Positions 1 through 32,499 of a stretch of 64,000 nt of DNA are shown piece after piece. The notes beneath the pieces were generated by a model that saw nothing but the letters and a program-made list of their open reading frames with translations, did no database searches and had not been told where the DNA came from. Every line of letters starts with the position of its first letter. The stretch's first letter is position 1. The DNA comes from Tubiluchus corallicola (taxonomy: Eukaryota; Priapulida; Priapulimorpha; Priapulimorphida; Tubiluchidae), in the NCBI GenBank assembly GCA_030141605.1, contig JAQGDQ010000880.1, positions 20,648-84,647 on the forward strand. The letters are read 5' to 3'. Position numbers and translations under genes: made by a program.

Positions 1-14653
<14,653 letters not shown>

Positions 14654-14699
14654 TTTATTGACTCTGCCAGATGCATGGGGTCCCTGGCTTTAAGGAATG

Positions 14700-15593
14700 A
14701 TCCCGAATAAATACTTGGAGAAACCCGGATAGACTGACGCAACGTTTACATGGGATATAATAGTCGAAATAATAATGCAATCAAAATGAAATGCAATTAT
14801 TAATAAATTATTATTTTGACTCAATTATAAATCTTTTTAGCATTTTTCGACAAGTCCATTGTCCAGTTGAAAAAACATTGTGAAACGTCAAAAGATGAAT
14901 AAATTGGACAAACAATAAATTTAAATGCCGTTACTAGAATTAAAGAACTAGGCGTAGTTTTATATTGTTCTGCCTTTATTTAGAACAAATTGTGATATTG
15001 TTAGAACTTGCTGCTTGACAGTTAATTGACATCAGGGACAGACTTCTTGCAGCATTGTACAGAAGTATCCTTATTGGTAACGCACTAGTTTAGGCTTTTC
15101 TCTAACGTTTCAAGTTAAATTTTGAAAAAAGACATTGTTAAATAAAACTAAGACACTACCTAGTTTTCTTAATTGCCAACATTTAATTCACTGCTTATGA
15201 CAAATTTGGCTATTGTCACTCTCTATGGCGTGATATAATATATATATATATAGGGGTGATATGATATAGTAATATAATGGCGTGTATTTCAAATACGGTC
15301 AGGTATTCTGATATCGTTTAATATCAAAATAAACGTCTGAATGTACTAAAAGTCGTTTGTACCGATTATAATATTTTAGAGATAGTTTATAAACAGAAAG
15401 ATCGTGTCCACTGAGAGTCAGTTCAGAACACACGACTGACTGGATTGTAGAATCTTATAAATTTGATCTTTCCCTATGGCATGAAAATGTTGGCAAAGCA
15501 ATTTCACATTGCTAATGTTGTATTATTAGTTAAATGTGGCCACAAGGAGGAAGAAAAAAATTCGTTTACTGCCGTGACATTGCTGTCAAGCAA
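14700..15593. other. Gap between the unrecognised gene and tRNA-His
   Basis: AT-rich upstream region of the minus-strand gene. A short (TA)n tract lies near 15236-15252. I see no coding signature or clear promoter motif. Confidence 0.5.
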
Positions 15594-15665
15594 TGCCGTG
15601 ACCAGGATTCGAACCTGGGTTATTGCGGCCACAACGCAATGTACTAACCACTATACGATCACGGC
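15594..15665 (-). tRNA. tRNA-His, anticodon GTG
   Basis: The 72-nt cloverleaf folds without a mismatch in any stem that I checked. The acceptor stem is GCCGTGA with TCACGGC, the D-arm GTAT...GTAC, the anticodon stem TTGCG with CGCAA around the loop TTGTGGC (anticodon GTG), the T-arm CCAGG with CCTGG around TTCGAAT, and the discriminator base is A. There is no intron and no encoded CCA, as usual for a nuclear tRNA. The universal extra G at position -1 would be added after transcription. A T-run (T7, opposite 15554-15560) lies about 35 nt downstream and could end Pol III transcription. The flanks also carry a second CACGGCAG just downstream. The overlapping 118-codon plus-strand ORF is a shadow. 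Confidence 0.93.
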
Positions 15666-16012
15666 TAATACGGTAAACGATGGTTTACTTGGTTTAGAAA
15701 GCTTCTTGTATTGCATCGCTGCGTTGCAAACACTCTGTGTAGCCGGTTGTAATTCTATCGTGTTATATAATTTCTTGATTCTTTTCAAACTAACAATAAT
15801 TGTAAATTTAAATTCATAACGCTAGAGCACCAGCTGCTTTTTTTAATTGACGGCACCTAATTCACAGCAGTATTTTTAGTTCGTATTATGCTAGGCAATC
15901 AATTAAAATTTTCGTCAATTATGTGCAGGATTGGTACCTAGAGTTTGCAGTTAATTTTTATTCTTTGCTGGCAGAGGGCAGCATTTATGCTGCCTTTTTA
16001 GAGTTTGTCATT

Positions 16013-23934
<7,922 letters not shown>

Positions 23935-23961
23935 TTGTACAAATGGAAGTGTAAAAATAAA

Positions 23962-24890
23962 TTATTTAAAAACTTATAAAATGTGCATTTGTGTGTTTTG
24001 TATAACTTTGTACTGTTTAAATTTTAGCTTTTTTTGTAATAGATCTTTTTACGTTAATTTGTACAGCCCGATCTGCAACTTCCTGTATATGCAGTATGTA
24101 AGGCAGCTTGCATTTTAGATATTAAGTTTGGATTCTGTTGTGATTTGCTTATGCCATAAGAAGAAATGAGAGGCTTTCCGATTTCGTTTTTGGAACAAGC
24201 CATTTACATTGATACACTCGATACATTTTTCCTGCTACAAAGAATTATTGATATCATCTGATGACCAATATTATATTGTTTCCAACATTGTGATTTGGAG
24301 ATGTAGAACACATTTCAATGAAGCAAAAGTGATAAATGACAACAGATAGCCAATAACCAACTGTCAGAGGTAAAGGCACTATTCTTATTATTGTCCAAGC
24401 GATTCATTCATTAAGTGATGCCATCGTTTGGGAACAGAAATGCCATGCAACTACAATTCAAGAAAATAAAATTATGATGAATTGCCATACAGTGAGAAAG
24501 AATTCTGATGTGACAGTAACAGAATTACAGATAATCCGTACTGAATTGTGCACAAAATTTGCTCTAATTTAATAATAACTAGTGAGCGTTTTTGACTGTG
24601 TGAAAAGCTGTGGTAAGATTCTGTTTCTGTGACAGGAGATGCTTTAAATGACAGCTTTTGTTTTGTATTTACAAAATGAAAATTGTTTTCAGAGTAATTA
24701 ACAATAATGTATGTTGTTAACAGTATGTAAGTACTGTTCTTTCTGCCTCGATTAACAGTTTCAAGGAAACCAGAGCTTGTCACTTTTTGACCAGTAACCA
24801 GTGGTTCAACTCTCAAACAAATGTGACTCAAAATACACCATTCAACTTGTCTCATCAAACCTTTCATTTGATGTACTACAATCTACTCTT
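23962..24890. other. Gap downstream of RPL24
   Basis: AT-rich. The 131-codon minus-strand ORF 24472-24867 has no recognisable domain and no splice context. I see nothing else. Confidence 0.45.
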
Positions 24891-24899
24891 GCTTGACAA

Positions 24900-25285
24900 A
24901 GGAAGTGTTTACATCGCTGCCAGACAATTTCAGTCATTGTCCTCTAGGGGTGTCAGTGGTTGACCAGCCTAGACTTATGTCATACCATTCAATTCGAGAC
25001 CTTTCGTTTGCTGTATTATTATAATGTAATTACATCATTATTTGATATAATAAAGACATTAAAACTATAACTTTACCTGTGAGGCTGTGACCGCAGGGAC
25101 AAAGGTCAACAAATGCAGGCATGACTTGTACCACCACTCCATTATAGTCTCATTGATACCTTTCATTTGCTGGATACTGACAAGCATTTGTCTACATGAC
25201 CTCAGTTTTGGTTTTTACACCCTAACGGGCCAAGAGTCAACCAATTTGGGCGTAACTCATACCATTCCATTCCGCTGAAAAATTT
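24900..25285. repeat. Three degenerate tandem copies of a ~140-bp repeat
   Basis: The motif GT(C/T)(A/G)AC(C/A)A...TATGTCATACCATTC recurs near 24957, 25106 and 25236, each copy followed by a version of CCTTTC(A/G)TTTGCTG. On the minus strand the family reads CAGCAAATGAAAGGT...TTGACCTTTGTCCC, which also occurs on the plus strand at 40516-40592. It is therefore a dispersed family present here in tandem. Confidence 0.6.
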
Positions 25286-25383
25286 CGGCTGAACCGTGCA
25301 GGGAAATTTCCTGTACGCAAATCACTCATATTCAGCTATGCACAACAACTCGATACCACCTAGCCGCATACCAAAAATTGTGG

Positions 25384-26117
25384 GGCGCTATTACACTTTC
25401 GCACCGCCTAGCTTTTCCTGGCCTATTGGTTCTTTTCACGCCTGCAGGCCTGAAAGCAGACCAACAGGCGTAATATACACCATATTCCCATAATATTATT
25501 GCTTTTTACGCTTTATAATTCCAGATTAAAATCATACATTATTTACCGCCGGCATTACGCAAAAAGCTCCACGTGCATAACTGTGTTTACACCACTAATG
25601 CGCAATCGCTCTCGCGCAGTGACGATGTGGCCCTTAACATGTATTTTTAGTTTCTTCGCATAATTTATGATTATTAGGGTTGCAGCCACGGGAGTTTTAT
25701 CGTATCGCGGGAAATTATTTTAGACCACTGTAGTTATTTATCTTTAATTTTATTTATTACTGTAGTATTATTACTATTAGATTATAAAAAAAGTAAAGGT
25801 TTTTTCTTTATTTCGTAAATGCGGTGAAGATGAAAGTGTGTCACGTGATTTTAAGTTAGGCCCTGATAATGCATAAACTAGTACGAAATTCCTCACGTGA
25901 CTACACACACAAACAAGATGGCGGTACGCCCTGTATAGGTGTAGAACTGTGAATACAGCGTAATTATTGGTAATTATACCTAAATATATGATTAAATTAT
26001 AATTAGATTAGCGGAAACATTCACTGATGACGTAAGAATAATAGAATGATGACGTACGAGCCTAAAAACGAGTAATAACCTAGAAAAAGCTAGGCGGTGC
26101 GAAAGCGTAATAGCGCC
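25384..26117. mobile_element. TIR element with perfect 8-bp duplication AATTGTGG
   Basis: The left terminus is GGCGCTATTACACTTTCGCA and the right terminus, reverse-complemented, GGCGCTATTACGCTTTCGCA. Both continue CCGCCTAGCTTTT, so the inverted repeats are about 36 bp with one mismatch. The flanks AATTGTGG at 25376-25383 and 26118-26125 are identical. The 734-bp interior has no transposase ORF. Eight-base duplications fit hAT, Merlin or MuDR; the GGCGC start does not settle which. Confidence 0.9.
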
Positions 26118-26218
26118 AATTGTGGCCCTAGCTTAAAACTGTAGGAGGAGATCCAACCTAACGAAAAACAAGATGTCCTGTCCATTCCGTGACCTTTGAC
26201 CCGAGAGTGACGGGTTAT

Positions 26219-27108
26219 CATACCTGTCAACCTATACGGTTTGGCCGTATTGCTGTACGGGAAAAATGCATTTTTGGCCCAATACGGCTTACAAGAAAAT
26301 CCATACGGCGAAAAGAAAAATATACGGCAAAATCAAAATGTTGCTCAGCGAAAATAATCGCATCGAATATTCCCTTTTCGATCGGTACTTTCATGCAGAC
26401 GATCTTACTTCCGTTCAAACGTTGTCATTGCGCACACTCAGCTAATAATTTTTAACATCTGGTTAACCACTTCCGCTATTTCATTTGTGAAAAAAAAACA
26501 TGGCAAGCGAACGTGTTCCTCTGGCGAAAAAGCAAAAAACTGGAACTGGACGTCATTTAAAAGAATGGGAGAGCCCAAAGTTTTGTGGTGGAGCATACGC
26601 TGGATGGGTGAAAGCCTCGTCAGAAGGCTCCGACTACTCGTTTTGTGTTCCATGTAGGAAAAATGTGAAAGTGCGAGCGCCCGGGTTTTACGACCTGAAG
26701 AGCCATTTCTCAACACGTGGACACAAGGATTCAGTGACTGTATAACAGGATATAAGGAAGAATGTGAGATTAACTTGAACCCTCTCTCGTTTTTATGTGT
26801 TTTGTCTTTTTTTTTAATATATATGTATATATAAAGTTAAGTGTTTGTTACAAAATTTCATCTGATATGCATACATAAATATCACACCATAACTAAATAG
26901 TTTTTTTTTCATGAAAACAAGACAATAAAATCATGTTCCAATGATTTTTTGTTGTTGTGTGGACTGATATGCGATCTCGTGACTGGTCTGTTTCTGTTGG
27001 CTCCCAGCGAATTAACATATTTTCAGATTCGGTAAGGTCCCGTGCTGCCTTATAAGGTTTAGCAAGACCCTATATAAGGGCAACGCTAATAACAGGTTGG
27101 CAGGTATG
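26219..27108 (+). mobile_element. 890-bp TIR element carrying an intact zinc-finger ORF, 6-bp duplication
   Basis: The left end is CATACCTGTCAACCTAT and the right end, reverse-complemented, CATACCTGCCAACCTGT. Both are flanked by GGTTAT (26213-26218 and 27109-27114). Inside the left end the motif TATACGG/TACGGC recurs several times, as in subterminal transposase-binding repeats. The element encodes only a short zinc-finger protein, so it is probably non-autonomous. A 6-bp duplication is unusual among known animal superfamilies; I do not assign one. Confidence 0.85.
26500..26745 (+). CDS. Small zinc-finger protein encoded within a TIR element
   Basis: An 81-codon ORF starting MASERVPLAKKQKTGTGRHL. 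A basic N terminus is followed by a Trp-containing segment (residues ~22-40) and a single finger of the form C-x2-C-x(n)-H-x5-H: CVPCRKNVKV at about 50-59 and HFSTRGHKDS at about 69-78. This layout resembles the BED/TTF-like finger at the N terminus of hAT-family and related transposases. No catalytic domain follows. The frame has no internal stop, and AATAAA lies downstream at 26924-26929. It could be a trapped transposase start, a regulatory fragment or a decoy DNA-binding protein. Whether it is expressed is unknown. Confidence 0.6.
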   Translation: MASERVPLAKKQKTGTGRHLKEWESPKFCGGAYAGWVKASSEGSDYSFCVPCRKNVKVRAPGFYDLKSHFSTRGHKDSVTV

Positions 27109-27600
27109 GGTTATGTGCAAACATAAGCCCAGTGCGTGTGCGAGCTATTAAAAGAACAAAACGGCAGAATAACAATAGTAATAACCGCGGGTAAAACAAG
27201 AACAGCAGAATCCTAATGATGCTGATTCAGTTGTTACGTTTATTACGCTAAGGTATCTGTGACCAAACATCAAAGTTGCGAAATTTTGCTTTCTGTTTTC
27301 CTCAAAAGGTGGCAGACACTGCTATTTTGTCCTGCAACTTTTGTTTCGCGCCATAAATCGCGAAGTTGCTTGAACTTCTTCATTGAAAACAATTTTTCTG
27401 TTATTTACTTGTATGAAAATATTAAATGTATTGTTACTTTTAAGGTATTGTTGCCGCTGAAGTAAACAAGTCGTTTGAAATGAGATAATTTAATATTCAG
27501 TTTTCGAATTGGTTCCCATTCATGTGTTTTGGCGAGTCTACAATACGCGGTTTTTCATCGTTGTGAATTTGTGTCACGACTCGAGAATCGTATTGTGATT

Positions 27601-30600
27601 ATGGCAAAGGTTCAAGTGACAAACGTAGTTGTTCTTGACAACCCGTCGCCTTTCTTTAATCCATTTCAGTTTGAAATTACTTTTGAATGCATAGAAAATC
27701 TTCAAGAAGGTAAAATTGAAATGTCAACATTCTTTTATATATTAACAAGTCAGAAAAGATAACTTTGCATAAGAACAATATCAAGTACGATTATGATTAC
27801 ATTAAGTCTTAAAGTACTGAATAATTTACTCGTGTGTGTGAGAAGATAACAGGTGTATTAAGAAAATAAAAATATTGAATACAGTAACAGTAAATTCCAT
27901 ATTTATACAAGTGAAGCTGCCTTGAAAACACTACACTAGCAAGTGTTTTATATAGTATGTGCAAGATAACTTTAAATTTGAAGTAGATGTTTGAGAACAT
28001 ACTTTGCATCAGAAGTGGAGAAGTATTTGATTTTATAGTGATTGTTTACCTCAGCAATAAGAATAATATGTTTTCTTTTGTTATATTTGCCTGCGTGTGT
28101 GTTTTGAATGTGTGCATTTTTGTACCTTTACCCTGTTGTTCAGTGAACAGTATGCGAGTTTTCCTTAGTTAAATGATGCTACAGAATACAAAAAACAACT
28201 GAGACTGCATATCTATGACACAAAAATTCAAGATTGTGTAGCTGATTATAAATATTCGGCACACTTGAAATCCCAATTCTACTTTTAATTTATTTTCTTA
28301 GTTATCACTTAATTGTCATTTTTTGTAGATTTGGAATGGAAAATTATTTATGTTGGTTCAGCAGAGAGTGAAGAACATGATCAAGTTTTAGATTCTGTTT
28401 TAGTTGGGCCAGTTCCTGAAGGAAAACACATGTTCGTTTTTCAGGTATGGTTTAGGTAGTAAGCTGGTAATCCCACGGCACTCTTTTATGTTGTCGTTCA
28501 ATACTTTTGTTTGAAGAAGTGTACTAAATACTGCAGTCGAATCCCAGTAATACGATTTTCAATTGACCAAATTATTTTTTAGTATTATTGTTTTGTTTAG
28601 ATTTTTGTTTCCAACTTTATTATTTTTTTGTTTTCAGTTCTTTTTGGATAATTTGTATCATTTATACTGTTTTTATTATTATTTTTTCTTATTTGTTTTT
28701 GTTATCTGCAGCATCACCGTTAATTTTTAATATACTAATCTATTTATAAGAAAGGGCAGGAGACTAGATGACCCTATGGTCCTTCCCTGCCCTACCACAT
28801 GATTATAATTACTTAATATTTAAAAAACTTTTGATGTTAAACTAATTGGAGAAAATAAATATTCTATGTCTATGTCTATTAGGCATGTTTTGTATTATTG
28901 AGTGTCACATTTTTGCTAATTCCTAATATGTTATTTCCAATGCAAAATAGCAGTCAAATGATGCCTCTAGCCTACATTGGTTTTCTTTTGATCAGTGGAC
29001 ATAATTCAAGCTTGTTTAACCCCCACAAGTACAAGCTACTAAATTATATCGTATGTGCCACTTACAGAAATACATTCTCACTATACCATGGCTGCTAATG
29101 GTGACTGTTTTTTTTTATGAGAGATTCCAAATCAGGTGCGGATGTAATAGTGTTAAAGCAAAGGGAGTTGAATTATGGAACTCTCTACCAAGAAACATCA
29201 CTACCGGCCCCATAAATACCTTCACTAAAAATTACAAAAAATCCTTGCTAGACAGATATGTATCAATATTAGAGTAATTGCATTTTTTTACATTACAACT
29301 CATTAAAATGATTCAGTTAAAAAATTGTGAATCTAATATTCTGTGCAATTTCGTTTAATATGGGAAATCTGCATAAACTACGACATTGTGATTAATTTCA
29401 TCGTCATTTTGTTTTACCACTGTTTTGTTTATAAAAATTGGTTTTAAAAAAAATTTGCTAATGCATATTTTTTGTGTATGGACTATACCTAATTAGCGAT
29501 TACTTGTATACAGTGACCCAAATTAACAGCTCTGCTTTGCTTTTACATTTCTTTTTTAGTTATTTAATGATATACACATTATTTTAGTTGCCGAAAACTT
29601 TGTAAACAACTGTACATTATTATCATTTTATTTATTTCGTAACTATTTATTGTGAAAATTGTGATACTTATTCATCATCTGCATTTATTATTATTCTTTT
29701 TTCCACTTATGCCATCATTGTTATACAACAATTCACATTTTAACCTTTTTCACATTATCACGAATGGCTGGAATGTTTATTATTGTTATGTTTTTTCTAT
29801 ATTTTTGTCTTTTGTTATTGCTTTAGTTTGATCATTTTATTTAAGTAAATTAACAATAATTGCATCCAGTGTCATCAATTTTTTTTCTGCTATTACAATA
29901 TTAAATCATAAGGGGTGAGTGACTAGATGACCCATGGTCTTTCCTCATCCCATCTCCATGGATATAGTAAAGTTTTTTTTTGTAAATTGGAAATTTGTGA
30001 AACATTACTGAAGAAAATAAATGTATGTATCTATATCGACTCGCTGCTCGTCTGTCTAGTCTGCAAACAAGAGAGTTTGCCGTGCCAGAAAGTGCAGTAT
30101 GTTGCTTTTTGCTATCTTCATATTATAATCAAATACTTATAAACCAGGCCTCATTGTTTACAGGTAGAAGGACAGACAGTAACAAATATAGGTAATTTAC
30201 ACGATAATGGCGAATTTTAATCATAGTGTGAAGCCAGATGCTTTTTGACTGCGCAGATGTGGCATTTAACCTATGTAGCTGATTGATTAAATCAACAGTA
30301 GGTACTGTACGCACTTGCATTGCACTATCATGCATAATTTTATGTAAAAACAATCACTGTGGCAACTCTGGAGGGTCCGGCCACAGCAGAAATCGTACTA
30401 CACTGTTTTTTTTTACTTATATGTACAAACGAGGATTCCTAGTAATGAGTTTCGTAGTAACCATACGTGATTCATAGGTTTTATTAGAAGCTTGGCAGGA
30501 ACATAATAAAATCGTTGTATTATTGAGAGTTTTGTTATAAGCCGAATCGTATTACCATGATTCGACTGTATTTCAGTTCAATTTACACTTTTGATTCTTG

Positions 30601-32473
30601 ATTCAGACTTAGGTCCACATTTAAATACGCAGGAACTATATAAAATGTACATAAGACATAATGTTCATACACTAGTTTACGAAGTGCACAAGGTATTGAA
30701 GGTATCGTGGAAAACAAGCAGAGACAGGCCTTGATTGTTAGAAACTGTAGCTTAAATTTGTGTTGCAAGGATAAAATTTAGTTTATGTTCATGTCAAGAC
30801 TTAATATTAGAAGTAGTAACCCCATAAATAAATCTTTCTATTTGAAATTGGTTCACCCACGCTAGTGCCGTAGATGAATAATTGATTTAATATTAAATAG
30901 TTTAATTTGCTTAAATACTTTTCTACCTTTTTTCACCATGTAATCTTGATGTCGTGATTTTTCTTACTAGGCTGACCCACCAAATCCCCAACTCATTCCA
31001 GTAGCTGACGCAGTTGGTGTGACTGTAGTTTTGATAACTTGTTCATATAAAAACCAGGAATTTGTACGAGTGGGTTACTATGTCAACAACGAGTATGCTG
31101 ACCAAGAGATGCGAGAGAATCCTCCCGCCGTTCCAGCGTTTGATAAGGTATTTATAAATATGTCATGCACAATATGATTTAGCTGATCATCGGGGGGGGG
31201 GTGTCACTACCATGGTTGGCCCAGAAAATTTTTGAACTGCTAGAACGCCGGAAAAGCATTTTCGAAGAGAAAATATGGAGTTATACAGTTGTTAAAGGAA
31301 AGAACAATTGAAAGAAAAACTGCTTTATTCTCAAGACCAGTCCTTAATACTTGTCAATACTGGCAAACGGCACGCGTGCGGCAAGAGAGTGGGAGAGAGG
31401 AGGCAGTATGTTCGCATAAACTCCACAAAGCAAAAAATGTTACCTTGGCGCGAGGACCCCCTGGAGGGTGAGGCCCCGGGGAAGTATCCCCACTTCCCCC
31501 CCTAGAAATAGGCCCTGGGTTTGAGTCATTCAGAAAAATGTAAAAGTGACATATAATGAAACAAAGATGAGTTAGATAAGCGCTCCACCATAACTTAAGC
31601 TTTCATGCTTCTCATCTTCACAACTATTTTTCCTCGTTTAAAACTTTGCATTCCAGCTGCGAATGAGTGAGACTTGACAGGGAAAACTTGTCACTTTGTT
31701 ATTCTACATGAGCATCTTTTCTCTGCCGTGGAAACAAAGCTCGTGGAAACTTGTTCATGCAGTTTTTGAACAAGCAAAACTTAATGTGTCAGTTTTTCCA
31801 TTGCCCTGTATTTTCTCCTTTTTAATCAAGAACTAGCGAACTTTTCATTAGTTTATTTTTATTTGATTTTAAGCACAAGCAGCAATTTTTAAAATCATTA
31901 GATTTTTTGTTTTTCCCTCTGCCTGTATTTTGACATCTGCTTACCCTAGTTTAATTTCTTTCAATATTCAAAAACTTTTTCATGATTAAAAATCCACACC
32001 TTTTTTTACTGGGTAAATCATAGTTTTTGTCATGTAATTTTTTTCAATTTTTCGTTCCTCGTGTATATTGATTTACATGTCAATATTGATTATCCATTAT
32101 TGATTTATATTGGAGATAATCAGAAATGACTCAACTGACTATGACTGATATTCGTATTAAAAAAATGGATTTCTATTTTGGCATTAGTATCTATGAATAT
32201 AAGACGTGTCTTTTCTATAACACCTTAATTATAAAGTTGTTTTTGTTTTTTGAACAGTTAGCGAGGAATATCTTAGCATCGGATCCTCGTGTAACCCGAT
32301 TTAAAATTGACTGGGGAGATGTGAATGAAAATGAGGAAAACATCCAACCAATGATTTCGACTGACACATCATCAAATCAAATGCCTATGGAGACATCCAA
32401 TCAAGATTCAGATGGCTTAAGTGCAGCAAAATCCTTGCAACCACAGGCACTTGGTATAGGACAAGTCTTGTGA
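27601..32473 (+). CDS. ASF1: Histone H3-H4 chaperone ASF1
   Basis: ASF1 binds the H3-H4 dimer in the nucleus and passes it to CAF-1 or HIRA during nucleosome assembly. Four exons: 27601-27709 ([20 protein letters not shown]), 28329-28444 ([32 protein letters not shown]), 30971-31147 ([27 protein letters not shown]) and 32258-32473 ([11 protein letters not shown] then a polar tail). Splice phases agree at every junction and the product is 205 residues, the normal animal length. The immunoglobulin-like core (about 1-155) is highly conserved, including the VGYYVNNEY strand and the V94-region that binds H3. The tail (about 157-205) is Ser/Asn/Gln-rich and acidic at its start, as usual. Start choice: the first ATG gives the canonical MAKVQV. 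Intron 2 contains LINE 3' ends. A possible poly(A) signal ATTAAA is at 32495. Confidence 0.96.
28560..28875 (+). mobile_element. LINE 3' end fragment (copy 1) in ASF1 intron 2
   Basis: A T-rich 3' UTR is followed by GACTAGATGACCCTATGGTC and ends GGAGAAAATAAATATTCTATG with a short TCTATG repeat tail. The same block order is in copy 2 at 29887-30030, so this is a shared non-LTR 3' end. Confidence 0.7.
29100..30030 (+). mobile_element. LINE 3' end (copy 2) with C-terminal ORF remnant
   Basis: The frame at 29101-29275 reads [16 protein letters not shown] then [16 protein letters not shown] and stops. The pattern 'G..LWNSLP..I.....TFK..LK..L' is the conserved C terminus of CR1/Jockey-like reverse transcriptases. 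About 600 bp of T-rich 3' UTR follows, then GACTAGATGACCCATGGTCT and AAAATAAATGTATGTATCTA as the tail. The upstream part of the polyprotein is missing, so it is 5' truncated. It lies in ASF1 intron 2, sense to the host. Confidence 0.8.
31185..31520. mobile_element. GC-rich insertion, possible degraded DNA element, in ASF1 intron 3
   Basis: Starts with a G10 run and GTGTCACTACC, and ends CCACTTCCCCCCCTAGAAAT then AGGCCCTGGG. The composition differs sharply from the AT-rich intron. The right end reversed (CAGGGCCTATTTCTAGGGGG) looks like a hAT-style terminus, but I found no matching left end or target duplication. Two overlapping ORFs here have no known domain. Confidence 0.3.
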
Positions 32474-32499
32474 TGAGTAGCAAAATATGTAAATATTAA

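Noticed and set aside
15463-15819. 118-codon plus-strand ORF over the tRNA-His locus
   Set aside because: Antisense to a structurally perfect tRNA; no family signature.
24472-24867. 131-codon minus-strand ORF downstream of RPL24
   Set aside because: No recognisable domain, splice context or codon pattern; consistent with chance.
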